The position numbers and the translations under genes were made by a program. From an uncultured Collinsella sp. (GTDB lineage Bacteria > Actinomycetota > Coriobacteriia > Coriobacteriales > Coriobacteriaceae), in NCBI GenBank assembly GCA_902489775.1, contig CABUBH010000013.1, positions 1 through 44,126 on the forward strand: a stretch of DNA of 44,126 nt, in the 5' to 3' direction. Below are positions 15,514-24,540 of this stretch, piece by piece (position 1 is the stretch's first letter; every line of letters begins with the position of its first letter). The notes beneath the pieces were generated by a model. The model made no database searches. It worked only from the letters and a program-made list of their open reading frames with translations, and was not told the DNA's origin.

Positions 15514-16641
15514 TTAACGTACGATGGTGGTATCGGAAGTTAACGGAGCCTTGCCCAGCACCAGGATGTTCTCGGGCGTGCCGCGAAGCTCGGTGTTGGT
15601 GGGAACCACGTTGTTCTTGTCCAGGATGGCGTTCTCAACGCGGGCGCCGCTCTTGATGATGCAGCTCTGGTTGATGATCGAGTTGGTCACCGAGGCACCT
15701 TCCTCAACCACAACGCCGCGCGACAGGATCGAGTTGCGCACGGTGCCCTTAATGATGCAGCCGGCCGAGATGATCGAGTTGCAGGCGTGGCTGCCGGTCG
15801 CGTAACGCGAAGGCGGCACGTCGTGGGCCTTGGTCAGGATCGGACGCTCGGGGTCGAAGAGCTGGTCGGCCACGGTCTGGTCGAGCAGGTCCATGCTGCG
15901 ACGGTACAGCGACTTCTCGCTAAACACGCCCACGACTTCGCCCTTGTACTCGTAGCTGCACACGTCGATGTTGCCAAAGTCGCCCTGGAGTGCCTCAAGC
16001 AGGTCCAGATAGTCGGCGGCCTGGTAGTGGTCGATGATCTCGAGCAGCGTCTCGCGGTTGACGATGCAGCAGTCCATAGAGGCGTTGTCGCCATACACGA
16101 CGCCGGCGCTCACGCCCGTCAGACGGCCGTTCTCGTTGATCTGCAGCTTGGTCTCGTCATCGACGTTGCGCGTGGCCTTGCAGTACACCACGGTCATCTG
16201 GGCACCGGAGTTCTCGTGCGCGTCGATGATGGTGTTGAGGTCCATATTAAAGATGATGTTGGTGCCCATCATCACAACATAGGGCTTGTCCGAGCGCTGG
16301 AACAGCGTCTTGTTGGAGATGATGTCGCGCAGCAGGAAGCGCATGCCGCCCTTGGTGGTGCCATACGCGTTGCCGGGCACCATGAACAGGCCGCCCTTCT
16401 TGCGGTCCAGGCCCCAGTCCTTGCCCGAGCCCACGTGGTCGATCAGCGAACGGTAGTTGCCCGGCATGACGACACCGACGGTCTTGATGCCGGCATTCAT
16501 CATGTTAGACAGCGGGAAGTCGATCAGGCGGTAGCGACCCAAAAACGGAACGGACGCGATGGGGCGGTCCTTGAGCAGCACGCTGCCGTAGGTCGAAGAG
16601 TAGTTAGCGGTGATATAACCGATGGCCTTGCGATTGATCAT
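15514..16641 (-). CDS. glgD: GlgD, regulatory/partner subunit of ADP-glucose pyrophosphorylase
   Basis: A 375-residue nucleotidyltransferase-like protein with the C-terminal left-handed hexapeptide-repeat helix. The usual N-terminal GGxGxRL nucleotide loop of GlgC is replaced by ITANYSSTYGSVLLKDRP, while the RLIDFPLSNMMNAGI segment is kept, as in Gram-positive GlgD subunits that pair with GlgC. The start is placed at the ATG at 16641, four bases after the glgC stop and behind AAGGGGGA; a frame continuing upstream merely overlaps the glgC end. The near-overlap implies stoichiometric co-expression with glgC. Confidence 0.93.
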   Translation of the reverse strand: MINRKAIGYITANYSSTYGSVLLKDRPIASVPFLGRYRLIDFPLSNMMNAGIKTVGVVMPGNYRSLIDHVGSGKDWGLDRKKGGLFMVPGNAYGTTKGGMRFLLRDIISNKTLFQRSDKPYVVMMGTNIIFNMDLNTIIDAHENSGAQMTVVYCKATRNVDDETKLQINENGRLTGVSAGVVYGDNASMDCCIVNRETLLEIIDHYQAADYLDLLEALQGDFGNIDVCSYEYKGEVVGVFSEKSLYRRSMDLLDQTVADQLFDPERPILTKAHDVPPSRYATGSHACNSIISAGCIIKGTVRNSILSRGVVVEEGASVTNSIINQSCIIKSGARVENAILDKNNVVPTNTELRGTPENILVLGKAPLTSDTTIVR

Positions 16642-16645
16642 CGGA

Positions 16646-17794
16646 TCATTCCCCCTTCCCGATAACGACGTCATTTCCAACGACGGCCGTATCCTTGGTG
16701 GTATCGACAGAGCCGAGCTTCACGCCCTCTTCGACCGTGGAGTTCTCGCCCAAAATAGCGCGGCAGATGTGCGCTCCGCTCTTAACGTGCGCACCCGGCA
16801 GCAGCACGGAGTCCTCGACCACGGCGCGCTCCTCGATGATGACATCGGTCGAAAGGATCGAGTGGCGAGCGGTGCCGTAGATCTTGCAGCCGTTGGAGAC
16901 CAGGCAGTCGTCCAGGCGGCCGTCCGGACCAATGTAGTGCGGCGGACGCGTGGTGATGTTGGACATGATGGGGAAGTGCTTGTCGAACAGATCGAACTCG
17001 GGGTTGTTGCCCAGCAGGTCCATCGAGGTCTCGTGGAAGCTGGCGATGGTGCCGACGTCCTTCCAGAAGCCGTGGAACTCGTAGCTGTACAGGCGCTTGT
17101 TCTCGCCGAGCAGCTTGGGGATGATGTCCTTACCAAAGTCGTGGCTCGAGCGCTGGTCCAGAGCGTCCTCCTCGAGCGCCTCGATCAGCACGTCGGCCGA
17201 GAAGATGTAGATGCCCATAGACGCGAGGTTCGAATCGGGCTTATCGGGCTTCTCGGTGAACTTGGTGATGCGGCCGTCCTCGGGGTCAGTGGTCAGGATG
17301 CCAAAGCGGCTGGCCTCCTCCCACGGCACGGGCATAACGCTCACCGTGAGGTCGGCGTTGTTCTCAATGTGCGTCTTGAGCATCTTGCGGTAGTCCATGC
17401 GATACAGGTGATCGCCCGAAAGAATCAGGACGTACTTGGGGTCGTTGGCCTTGATGTAGTCGAGGTTTTGCGTAATGGCATCTGCCGTGCCCGCATACCA
17501 GGCGCCGCCGGTCTGCGTCTCGTACGGCGGCAGGATCGACACGCCGCCATCGCGGCTGTCCAGATCCCACGCCTCGCCGGAGCCCACGTAGGCATGCAGC
17601 AGGTAGGGGCGATACTGCGTCAGAACGCCCACTGTGTCGATGCCCGAGTTGGAGCAGTTGGACAGCGAAAAGTCGATAATGCGGAACTTGCCACCAAAAC
17701 TAACCGCCGGCTTTGCGATCTTTTGGGTGAGTGCCCCCAATCGGCTGCCCTGTCCTCCTGCGAGGAGCATCGCGATGCATTCTTTCTTACTCAT
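16646..17794 (-). CDS. glgC: Glucose-1-phosphate adenylyltransferase (ADP-glucose pyrophosphorylase), catalytic subunit
   Basis: Makes ADP-glucose from glucose-1-phosphate and ATP, the committed step of glycogen synthesis. The 382-residue protein has the catalytic loop LLAGGQGSRLGALT, KPAVSFGGKFRIIDF, the active-site SGDHLYRMDY and the sugar-binding FTEKPDKP, then a hexapeptide-repeat beta-helix to the end. AGAAGGAG lies correctly before the ATG. It follows glgP by 105 bases and abuts glgD. Confidence 0.97.
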   Translation of the reverse strand: MSKKECIAMLLAGGQGSRLGALTQKIAKPAVSFGGKFRIIDFSLSNCSNSGIDTVGVLTQYRPYLLHAYVGSGEAWDLDSRDGGVSILPPYETQTGGAWYAGTADAITQNLDYIKANDPKYVLILSGDHLYRMDYRKMLKTHIENNADLTVSVMPVPWEEASRFGILTTDPEDGRITKFTEKPDKPDSNLASMGIYIFSADVLIEALEEDALDQRSSHDFGKDIIPKLLGENKRLYSYEFHGFWKDVGTIASFHETSMDLLGNNPEFDLFDKHFPIMSNITTRPPHYIGPDGRLDDCLVSNGCKIYGTARHSILSTDVIIEERAVVEDSVLLPGAHVKSGAHICRAILGENSTVEEGVKLGSVDTTKDTAVVGNDVVIGKGE

Positions 17795-17899
17795 CGATTT
17801 CTCCTTCTGTCATCGATGTTTCTAACCCATTAGCGGCGGACGCGGCGCTTGGACGCGCCCGCCGAATAATGCCGTGCTGGCAAAGGGAAAAAGCGCCCC

Positions 17900-20326
17900 T
17901 TACGCGTGCCAGATCTCGTCGCGGTACTCGCGAATGGTGCGATCGCTCGAGAACCAGCCGCTGGATGCGGTGTTGAGCAGCGCCTTGCGGTTCCAGGTCT
18001 CCTGGTCGCCGTAGCTGCCCGTGAGCGCCTCCCAAGCATCCACGTAGCTGCGGAAATCGGCCATGACCAGATCGGGGTCGTTGTTGTTCATGAGCTCGTT
18101 GTAGATGCTCTCGAAGTTGCCCGAAAGACCCGCAAAGGTGTTGTCCTTGAGCTCGTCCATCACGCGGCCCAGACGCTCGCGGTCGCCGTTGAGGGTATCC
18201 CACGCAAAGTAGCTGTTGGATGCCCAGAGCTGCTCGACCTCGGGAGCGGTCAGGCCAAAGATGGCCTCGTTCTCGCGGCCGGCCAGGTCGGCGATCTCGA
18301 TGTTGGCGCCGTCGAGGGTGCCCAGCGTAATGGCGCCGTTCATCATGAGCTTCATGTTGGACGTGCCCGAGGCCTCCTTACCGGCGGTCGAAATCTGCTC
18401 AGAGATCTCGGCGGCGGGGTAGATGAGCTGGGCGTTGCTCACGCGGAAGTTGGGGATAAAGCAGACCTTCATGACCTCGTTGACGCGCGGGTCGTTGTTG
18501 ACGACCTCGGCGACGGAGTTGATGAGGCGGATGGTCTCCTTGGCGAAGGTGTAGCTCGAGGCAGCCTTGCCGCTAAAGATGAAGGTCGTCGGCGTCACGT
18601 GGAAGTTGGGGTCGGCGATGCGACGGTTGTAGACGTCCATCACCTTCATGATGTTCATGAGCTGACGCTTGTAGGCGTGGAAGCGCTTCACCTGAACATC
18701 GAAGACGGTGTTGGGGTCAATGACCAGACCGGTCTCGGCCTTAACGTAGGCGGCCAGACGCTCCTTGTTGGCGCGCTTGGAGGCACCCACGGCCTTCAGG
18801 AACTCGGTGTCGTTCTGGAACTCCTTGAGCTTTTCCAGCTCAAAGGCGTCCTTGAGCCAGCCGTCGCCAATGGCCTCGGTCACGAGCTTGGCGTAGGTGG
18901 GGTTGGCCTCGGCAAAGAAGCGACGGTGCGAGATACCGTTGGTCTTGTTGTTGAACTTCTCGGGCGTGAGGGCATAGAAGTCCTTGAGCACGATGTTCTT
19001 GATGATGTCGGAGTGGATCTTGGCCACGCCGTTGACGCTGTGGCTGCAGATCACGGACAGGTTGGCCATGCGAATCTCGCCGTCCCACAGAATGGCGGTC
19101 TGGCGCAGATGCTCCTGCCAGCCCTCCTGCGTGGTGTCGAACGACTCGTGCCAACGACGGCTGATCTCGTCGATGATCTGGTACACGCGGGGGAGGAGCT
19201 TGGAGAACGTGCCGATGGGCCACTTCTCCAGAGCCTCGGGCAGGATGGTGTGGTTGGTGTAGCTCACGACCTGCGTCACGATGTTCCAAGCGTCGTCCCA
19301 CTCGAGCTTCTTCTCGTCGATGAGGATGCGCATGAGCTCGGGGCCGCACATGGCGGGGTGCGTGTCGTTGGTGTGGATGGCCACAAACTGCGGCAGCAGC
19401 TCCCAGTTCTCGCCGTGCTCCTTCTCAAAGGTGTCGAGCAGGCTGTAGATGCCGGCCGAGACAAACAGGTACTCCTGCTTCAGGCGCAGCAGACGGCCGT
19501 GCTCGCCGGCGTCGTTGGGGTAGAGGATGGCGCTGATGGCCTCGGCCTCGGCGCGCTCAGCGTCGGCCAGGGCATAGTCGCCGCGGTTGAAGGCCTCTAG
19601 ATCGAAGTGCTCCTCGACCGGCTCGGCGGCCCAGACGCGCAGCTTGTTGACGGTCTCGCCGGCATAGCCCACCACGGGGATGTCGTAGGGGACGGCCAGG
19701 ATGTCTTGCGTGTCCACCGTGCGGTAGAACGTGCGACCGTTCTCCTCAAAGCCCTCGACGCGGCCACCAAACTTGATGGTCACGGCCTTGTCCTGACGGC
19801 GAACCTCCCAGGGATAGCCGTGGGTGAGCCACTCGTCGGTGGCCTCCACCTGGCTGCCGTTGACGATCTCCTGCTTAAACAGGCCGTAGCGGTAGCGCAT
19901 GCCGTTGCCGTAGCCGGCAATGCCCTCGGCTGCCATGGAATCCAAGAAGCACGCGGCAAGACGGCCCAGGCCGCCGTTGCCCAGAGCCGGATCGGGCTCC
20001 TGGTTCTCGATGACGGACAGGTCGAAGCCCATGTCGTCGAGCGCCTCGGCGACCATGTCGCGCACGCCAAAGTTGAGCAGGTAGTTGTCGAGCAGGCGAC
20101 CGATCAAAAACTCGATCGAGAAGTAGTACACGCGCTTTTTGCCCTCGGCGGTGGCGCGGGCATCACTCTTGGTGGCAACGGTGCGGGCCTTCTCGGCCAC
20201 GAGCTTGGCCAGGGCGTTAAAGCGGTCGAGGTCGCTGGCGGCCTCGACGCTCTTGCCGCTGATGCTCATGACGGCATCGCGATAGAGCTCGGTAAACTCC
20301 TGCTTGTTGTCGAAGATCTTATTCAT
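17900..20326 (-). CDS. glgP: Glycogen phosphorylase
   Basis: Phosphorolyses alpha-1,4-glucan ends to glucose-1-phosphate using pyridoxal phosphate. The 808-residue GT35 protein shows the N-terminal ALGNGGLGRLAACFLDSMA segment and the PLP-lysine motif EASGTSNMKLMMNGAITLGTLDGANIE near residue 650-680. Length is normal. AAAGGAACGT precedes the ATG, and a small CCGGG/CCCGG hairpin lies in the 93-base gap after glgB. Being in one operon with the synthesis genes, its product can be reused by GlgC. Confidence 0.97.
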   Translation of the reverse strand: MNKIFDNKQEFTELYRDAVMSISGKSVEAASDLDRFNALAKLVAEKARTVATKSDARATAEGKKRVYYFSIEFLIGRLLDNYLLNFGVRDMVAEALDDMGFDLSVIENQEPDPALGNGGLGRLAACFLDSMAAEGIAGYGNGMRYRYGLFKQEIVNGSQVEATDEWLTHGYPWEVRRQDKAVTIKFGGRVEGFEENGRTFYRTVDTQDILAVPYDIPVVGYAGETVNKLRVWAAEPVEEHFDLEAFNRGDYALADAERAEAEAISAILYPNDAGEHGRLLRLKQEYLFVSAGIYSLLDTFEKEHGENWELLPQFVAIHTNDTHPAMCGPELMRILIDEKKLEWDDAWNIVTQVVSYTNHTILPEALEKWPIGTFSKLLPRVYQIIDEISRRWHESFDTTQEGWQEHLRQTAILWDGEIRMANLSVICSHSVNGVAKIHSDIIKNIVLKDFYALTPEKFNNKTNGISHRRFFAEANPTYAKLVTEAIGDGWLKDAFELEKLKEFQNDTEFLKAVGASKRANKERLAAYVKAETGLVIDPNTVFDVQVKRFHAYKRQLMNIMKVMDVYNRRIADPNFHVTPTTFIFSGKAASSYTFAKETIRLINSVAEVVNNDPRVNEVMKVCFIPNFRVSNAQLIYPAAEISEQISTAGKEASGTSNMKLMMNGAITLGTLDGANIEIADLAGRENEAIFGLTAPEVEQLWASNSYFAWDTLNGDRERLGRVMDELKDNTFAGLSGNFESIYNELMNNNDPDLVMADFRSYVDAWEALTGSYGDQETWNRKALLNTASSGWFSSDRTIREYRDEIWHA

Positions 20327-20419
20327 ACGTTCCTTTCCCCCGGGATTTGTTCCCCGGAACGGTTATGACATGTATCCTACGCCCACGCGGGGCAGGTAAT
20401 TACAGCTGTAACGCCTTTG

Positions 20420-22681
20420 TTACGCTTTCTTGGCAGGGGCCTTAACAGCAGCTGCCTTGGCCTTGGTAGTGGCCTTTTTGGTGGCTGCCTTCTTGGCCGT
20501 CGTGGATTTGGTCGAAGCCTTGGCAGCGGGCTTGGCAGCCTTCGCCTTGGCCGGAGTCTTCTTGGCAGCCGCGGCCTTGGGCTTCACCGAGGACGCACGT
20601 TTGCGCGTGGCCTTCTTGGGCTCCTCGACCACGGGCGGCTTATAACTGCTGGGACCACGGCGCTTGAGCACCACGCCAGCCAGGCCGGGCACCTTAATCT
20701 CGATGGAGTCCATCTGCCCGTTCCAGGGATAGGGCTCGCTCGAGCAGGTGTAGGGCTCTTCGCCGGCGTATCCGCTACCGCCAAACTCGGGACGGTCGGA
20801 ATCAAAGATGACCTCCCAGTCACCCTCGCGCGGAACGCCCACGCGGAAGCTCTCGTAGCTCGCCGGGTCAAAGTTGATCAGAATCACCAGATCGTCGTCG
20901 ACGTCCTCGCCCTGGCGCACAAAGCTCACGATGGACTGTTTGGAGTTGTCCGCATCGATCCAGGTAAAGCCGTCGTCGGTGTAGCCGCGCTCGTAGAGTG
21001 CCGGCTCGGCGGTGTACAGGTGGTTGAGCGCCTTGATAAACGCCTGGTGATGCTTGTGGGTCTCGTACTCCTCGGTCAGGAACCACTGGATGGACTCGTA
21101 GTAGCGCCACTCGATAAACTGGCCGATCTCGTTGCCCATAAAGTTGAGCTTGGCACCGGGGTGCGTCATCTGGTAGAAGGCCAGCGTGCGCAGACCGGCA
21201 AACTGGCGCCACCAGTCGCCCGGCATGCGGCCGATGAGCGAGCACTTGCCGTGCACGACCTCGTCGTGGCTTAAGGGGCAGATGAAGTTCTCGGTAAAGG
21301 CATACATGATGGAGAACGTAAGCAGGCCGTGGTTGCCGGGGCGCCACGGAAAATCGGTCTGCATGTAGTGCAGGGTATCGTTCATCCAGCCCATGTCCCA
21401 CTTGTAGTGGAAGCCCAGGCCGCCGTCCTGCGGCGGATAGGTCACGAGCGGCCACGCGGTGGACTCCTCGGCCATCATCATCACGTCGGGATGGTGAGCC
21501 TCCACGGCGCAGTTGACCTGACGGATAAACGCGCTGGCGTCCAGATCCTCCTCGGTACCGTACTTGTTGAACTTCTTTTGGCCCGGATCATCGATGCCAA
21601 AGTTGAGGTACAGCATGCTGGACACGCCGTCCATGCGAATGCCGTCCACGTGGAAGTTCTCGAGCCAGTACAGCACGTTGGAGACCAGGAAGGAGCGGAC
21701 CTCGCCGCGGGCGAAGTCGAACTTGTGCGTGCCCCAGTTGGGGTGAATCTCGTGCTCAAACAGCATGTGGCCGTTAAAGGTGGCAAGGCCGTGGGAGTCG
21801 GCGCAAAAACCGCCGGGCACCCAGTCCATGATCACGCCGATGCCCGCCTCGTGAAACGCATCGATAAAGTGCATGAGCTGCTGCGGGTTGCCATAGCGCG
21901 ACGTGGCGGCATAGTAGCCGGTTGTCTGGTAGCCCCAGGAGCCATCGAAGGGATGCTCCATAAGCGGCATGACCTCAATGTGCGTATAGCCCATGTCGCG
22001 CACGTAGTCTACGAGCTCCACCGACAGGTCGTCGTAGGTGTAGAACTCGCCGCGCTGCGCGGGGAAGGGATCCATGGGGCCGGGGTAGTTACCGTACTCG
22101 TCCGGCTCACCCTGCGGCGCGTCGCCGTGGCGCTTCCACGAGCCAATATGCACTTCGTAGATGTTAAGCGGCTGCGACATGTGGTTGTGGCCAGCACGGC
22201 GCTTGAGCCATGCGGCGTCGTTCCACTTGTAGCCATCGAGGGTCCACAGCACGCTGGCGGTGCCCGGAGGGCACTCGGCCTTAAAGGCATACGGATCGGC
22301 CTTATAGAGCTTTTCGCCCTCGTTGGTCTCGATGAGATATTTATAGAGTTGGCCCTGCTCGGCGCCAGGAATAAAGCCTTCCCAGATAGCGCTCGTATGC
22401 ACGGGCACCAGTGGGTTGGCTTCCTCATCCCAGTCGTTAAATTCGCCAATGACATGGACACTCTTTACGTCGGGCGCCCAAACGCAAAAGCGCCAGCCGC
22501 GCGTGCGCTGCTGCGTGTCGGGATGCGCGCCCATCTTTTCCCAGCTGCGCTCCCACATTCCAATGCCAAACAGGTAGACATCGTCCTTGGAGAGCTCCGG
22601 TGCGTGCGGAGCCGATTTGCGGGTTGCGGGCTTTTTAGCCGTTGGCTTTAGCTTTGTATCGCTCACGTTTGATCCCATCAT
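20420..22681 (-). CDS. glgB: 1,4-alpha-glucan branching enzyme with Lys/Ala-rich tails
   Basis: Creates alpha-1,6 branches in glycogen. It has a CBM48 module (FCVWAPDVKSVHVIGEFNDW) followed by a GH13 barrel with nucleophile D351 (DGIRMDGVSSM), acid/base E405 (MMAEESTAWP) and the LSHDEVVHG aspartate. Residues about 676-753 are a Lys/Ala/Thr tail (AAKKTPAKAKAAKPAAK-like), and the first 35 residues are also Lys/Thr/Ala-rich. The start is uncertain: the frame reaches a TTG at 22726, tandem ATGs lie at 22681 and 22678, and none has a strong ribosome site; 22681 was chosen. It is the first gene of the glycogen operon. Confidence 0.94.
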   Translation of the reverse strand: MMGSNVSDTKLKPTAKKPATRKSAPHAPELSKDDVYLFGIGMWERSWEKMGAHPDTQQRTRGWRFCVWAPDVKSVHVIGEFNDWDEEANPLVPVHTSAIWEGFIPGAEQGQLYKYLIETNEGEKLYKADPYAFKAECPPGTASVLWTLDGYKWNDAAWLKRRAGHNHMSQPLNIYEVHIGSWKRHGDAPQGEPDEYGNYPGPMDPFPAQRGEFYTYDDLSVELVDYVRDMGYTHIEVMPLMEHPFDGSWGYQTTGYYAATSRYGNPQQLMHFIDAFHEAGIGVIMDWVPGGFCADSHGLATFNGHMLFEHEIHPNWGTHKFDFARGEVRSFLVSNVLYWLENFHVDGIRMDGVSSMLYLNFGIDDPGQKKFNKYGTEEDLDASAFIRQVNCAVEAHHPDVMMMAEESTAWPLVTYPPQDGGLGFHYKWDMGWMNDTLHYMQTDFPWRPGNHGLLTFSIMYAFTENFICPLSHDEVVHGKCSLIGRMPGDWWRQFAGLRTLAFYQMTHPGAKLNFMGNEIGQFIEWRYYESIQWFLTEEYETHKHHQAFIKALNHLYTAEPALYERGYTDDGFTWIDADNSKQSIVSFVRQGEDVDDDLVILINFDPASYESFRVGVPREGDWEVIFDSDRPEFGGSGYAGEEPYTCSSEPYPWNGQMDSIEIKVPGLAGVVLKRRGPSSYKPPVVEEPKKATRKRASSVKPKAAAAKKTPAKAKAAKPAAKASTKSTTAKKAATKKATTKAKAAAVKAPAKKA

Positions 22682-22753
22682 GACGCGGCAGCGTGTTGCC
22701 TTGGTGACTAGATGCGAAAGGTCCAAGGCTGCACGAATCGAAGGGACGGCGAA

Positions 22754-22805
22754 GTTTCTGTGATTCGTTCCACCTCGCGTGCTCGGTGGAACTTTCGGCA
22801 GAAAC
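22754..22805 (-). promoter_or_regulatory. Stem-loop in the glgB leader
   Basis: A two-part stem: GTTTCTG (22754-22760) with CAGAAAC (22799-22805), and GTTCCACC (22767-22774) with GGTGGAAC (22785-22792). The intervening 6-base bulges are symmetrical. It lies 73-124 bases upstream of glgB in the transcribed direction, so an RNA control element is possible; I recognise no riboswitch class. Confidence 0.45.
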
Positions 22806-22902
22806 TACGATAACACCTGTACGTTAGTTTTATGAACGAAAGTGGATTTGCGACGGTGTTTAATCGGTGAGCGCCATGTTTATACCACTGGCAGATTTGC
22901 GA

Positions 22903-22990
22903 TGGTAAAACTCTTGACAGCTTTACCAATTAGGGTTTTTAGATTGTTAGTTTGACGTTTGGTAAAACGTTTTTAGCAGGTTGCTTACCA
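22903..22990. promoter_or_regulatory. Cluster of GGTAAA operator half-sites between glgB and the HAD gene
   Basis: TGGTAAA (22903-22909) and TTTACCA (22922-22928) form a 7-bp-arm palindrome that encloses a TTGACA. A second site, TTTGGTAAAACGTTTTT from 22958, has the AAAACGTTTT palindromic core typical of LacI-family operators, and TTACCA follows at 22985-22990. The gap is divergent, so one repressor could control both the glycogen operon and the HAD-thiN unit. The same motif recurs upstream of the GH13-GH77 gene. Confidence 0.6.
22914..22943 (+). promoter_or_regulatory. Probable promoter of the HAD-thiN unit
   Basis: TTGACA at 22914-22919 is a perfect -35; TTTAGA at 22938-22943 is a fair -10 at 18-base spacing. 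The -35 lies between the two halves of the GGTAAA palindrome, so repressor binding would block it. Confidence 0.5.
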
Positions 22991-23012
22991 TTTGACATCG
23001 AAAGGCTCGTTT

Positions 23013-23702
23013 ATGAACCACATCGCTGCTCCAAGTGTTGCTTTTATTTTCGATTGCGACGGAACACTGGTTAATAGCTCCCCCGTCTGGGGCCATGCGC
23101 AGACCGAGTTATTGCGCCGCCATGGCATTGATGTAACAGTCGACGATTTTGCCCAGTTCGAACATCTTTCGCTGGAGGATGAGTGCCAGGCCTATCACGA
23201 CACGTGGGGCATTGGCGCGAATGGCGAGGAGCTGTATCGTGGGCTGAGCAATATTCTGATCGATGGTTACTCCAAGGTACCGCCGCGCGAGGGCCTGCTT
23301 GCATTTTTGGAGCAGGCGAAGGCGGCCGGCATTGCCATGTGCGTTGCCACGTCCACGCCGGCCGAGCTGGTTAAGTCTGCGCTTGCGGGTGCCGGGCTCG
23401 ATGCCTACATGGAGTTTGTGACCACCACGGGCGAGGCAGGTCGCTCTAAGCAGTTCCCCGACGTATACGAGCTGGCGCTGCGCCGCCTGGAGGAGCGCCA
23501 TGGGCACAAGTTTGAGCGCGCTTGGGTGTTTGAGGACGCCGTCTTTGGCCTAAAGAGCTCTGGCACCGCCGGCTTTAAGCGTGTAGGTATTTATGACCCG
23601 CACGGCCGTATGAAGCGCGACGATGTGCGCGCAAACTGCGATATCTTTATCGACAGCTACGAGGAGCTGGATCTGGCCCGCGTACTTTCGTTTGAGGGAT
23701 AG
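23013..23702 (+). CDS. HAD-superfamily hydrolase, phosphatase/phosphoglucomutase-like
   Basis: A 229-residue HAD-IA protein with motif I DCDGTLVNS (nucleophile and acid aspartates), a C1 helical cap, motif II ATSTPAE, motif III lysine near SKQFPD and motif IV FEDAVFGLKSS. This family includes beta-phosphoglucomutase and small sugar-phosphate phosphatases; the substrate cannot be read from sequence. The ATG at 23013 was chosen because GAAAGG lies seven bases upstream; a TTG at 22992 extends the frame. It is divergent from the glycogen operon across shared operator-like sites and is followed nine bases later by thiN, so a sugar- or thiamine-phosphate substrate is possible. Confidence 0.85.
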   Translation: MNHIAAPSVAFIFDCDGTLVNSSPVWGHAQTELLRRHGIDVTVDDFAQFEHLSLEDECQAYHDTWGIGANGEELYRGLSNILIDGYSKVPPREGLLAFLEQAKAAGIAMCVATSTPAELVKSALAGAGLDAYMEFVTTTGEAGRSKQFPDVYELALRRLEERHGHKFERAWVFEDAVFGLKSSGTAGFKRVGIYDPHGRMKRDDVRANCDIFIDSYEELDLARVLSFEG

Positions 23703-23711
23703 GCGAGGGCT

Positions 23712-24353
23712 GTGGCTTGCAAGGTATTAGTGGTCTGCGGCTCGCCCGTGGTGGCGAGCGCGGATCTGTTGCGTAGGCTAGTAGGGGAATGTGACCACGT
23801 TGTCGCCGTGGACCGCGGACTCGATGCGCTGCTGGGCGCTGGCCTGAGCTGCGACGTCTATGTGGGGGATGCCGACACGGTGAGCGATGCGGGCCGCGCG
23901 TTAGTCGATGCCGTCACCGACTTTGAAGTTGAGCGCCACGATCCGTACAAGGACTATACCGATCTGGCGCTGGCGCTCTGTTCCGTCCGCCGCCGCTGGC
24001 CGGGTGCCGAAGTGGTTGCAACCTGCGCCACTGGCGGCCGCCCGGATATGGCACTTTCCGTACTGGGGCTGCTCGCAGGTTACGAGGATGCCCCCGTCTG
24101 GATTGTCGAGGACAAGGTGGTCTCTCGTATCCTTCGCGCAGGCGAATCCTGGATCATAGAAGGCCACGAGGGCAGCACCTTCTCCATCATCGCCATAGCC
24201 CCTGGGACGGCGGTAAGCGAACACGGACTAGAGTGGGAGCTAGACCACAGTCCCCTGGGCCTGTTGGCCGACACGGGCATCAGCAACGTCGTCAGGTCAA
24301 CAGCCACGATCCAAGTCCACACCGGCACCGCCATCGCTTACCTATATAAATAG
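23712..24353 (+). CDS. thiN: Thiamine pyrophosphokinase (thiamine diphosphokinase)
   Basis: Converts thiamine plus ATP to thiamine diphosphate. The 213-residue protein shows AVDRGLDALLGAG, the metal-binding GDADTVSD (VGDxDS-like), the KDYTDLALAL segment and GGRPDMALSVLGLL, which together are diagnostic of the family; the C-terminus forms the beta-domain ending in HTGTAIAYLYK. The GTG at 23712 follows GCGAGGG. It probably forms a two-gene unit with the preceding HAD gene. Confidence 0.88.
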   Translation: MACKVLVVCGSPVVASADLLRRLVGECDHVVAVDRGLDALLGAGLSCDVYVGDADTVSDAGRALVDAVTDFEVERHDPYKDYTDLALALCSVRRRWPGAEVVATCATGGRPDMALSVLGLLAGYEDAPVWIVEDKVVSRILRAGESWIIEGHEGSTFSIIAIAPGTAVSEHGLEWELDHSPLGLLADTGISNVVRSTATIQVHTGTAIAYLYK

Positions 24354-24381
24354 GCATTTAGAATCAGACCTAAAAAAGTCC

Positions 24382-24410
24382 TTGCATGCCGCGCGAACTT
24401 CCCCTATAGT
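24382..24410 (+). promoter_or_regulatory. Promoter of tRNA-Ala
   Basis: TTGCAT (24382-24387) and TATAGT (24405-24410) with exactly 17 bases between them, 14 bases before the tRNA 5' end. Confidence 0.8.
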
Positions 24411-24423
24411 ATCTCCTCGTCAC

Positions 24424-24499
24424 GGGGGCGTAGCTCAGCTGGGAGAGCGCTTGACTGGCAGTCAAGAGGTCAGGGGTTCGATCCCCCTCGTCTCCACCA
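24424..24499 (+). tRNA. tRNA-Ala, anticodon GGC
   Basis: A 76-base cloverleaf with encoded CCA. The acceptor stem GGGGGCG/CGTCTCC contains the G3-U70 wobble pair that defines alanine identity. The anticodon stem CTTGA/TCAAG holds the loop CTGGCAG with anticodon GGC, and the T-arm GGGGTTCGATCCCC is standard. It has its own promoter and terminator and lies just before the capsule locus. Confidence 0.96.
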
Positions 24500-24509
24500 T
24501 CGTGAATGC

Positions 24510-24540
24510 AAAGGCCTTCGTTATTCCGAAGGCCTTTTTT
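24510..24540 (+). terminator. Terminator after tRNA-Ala
   Basis: AAAGGCCTTCG (24510-24520) pairs with CGAAGGCCTTT (24527-24537) around TTATTC, followed by further T. A classical intrinsic terminator ten bases after the tRNA. Confidence 0.92.

Noticed and set aside
17906..19600. 564-codon plus-strand frame opposite glgP
   Set aside because: Shadow of glgP on the other strand; no start signal and no recognisable domain.
24424..24499. tRNA-Ala as an integration site for the capsule locus
   Set aside because: No duplicate of the tRNA 3' end and no integrase were found in the window; the terminator directly after the tRNA is intact.
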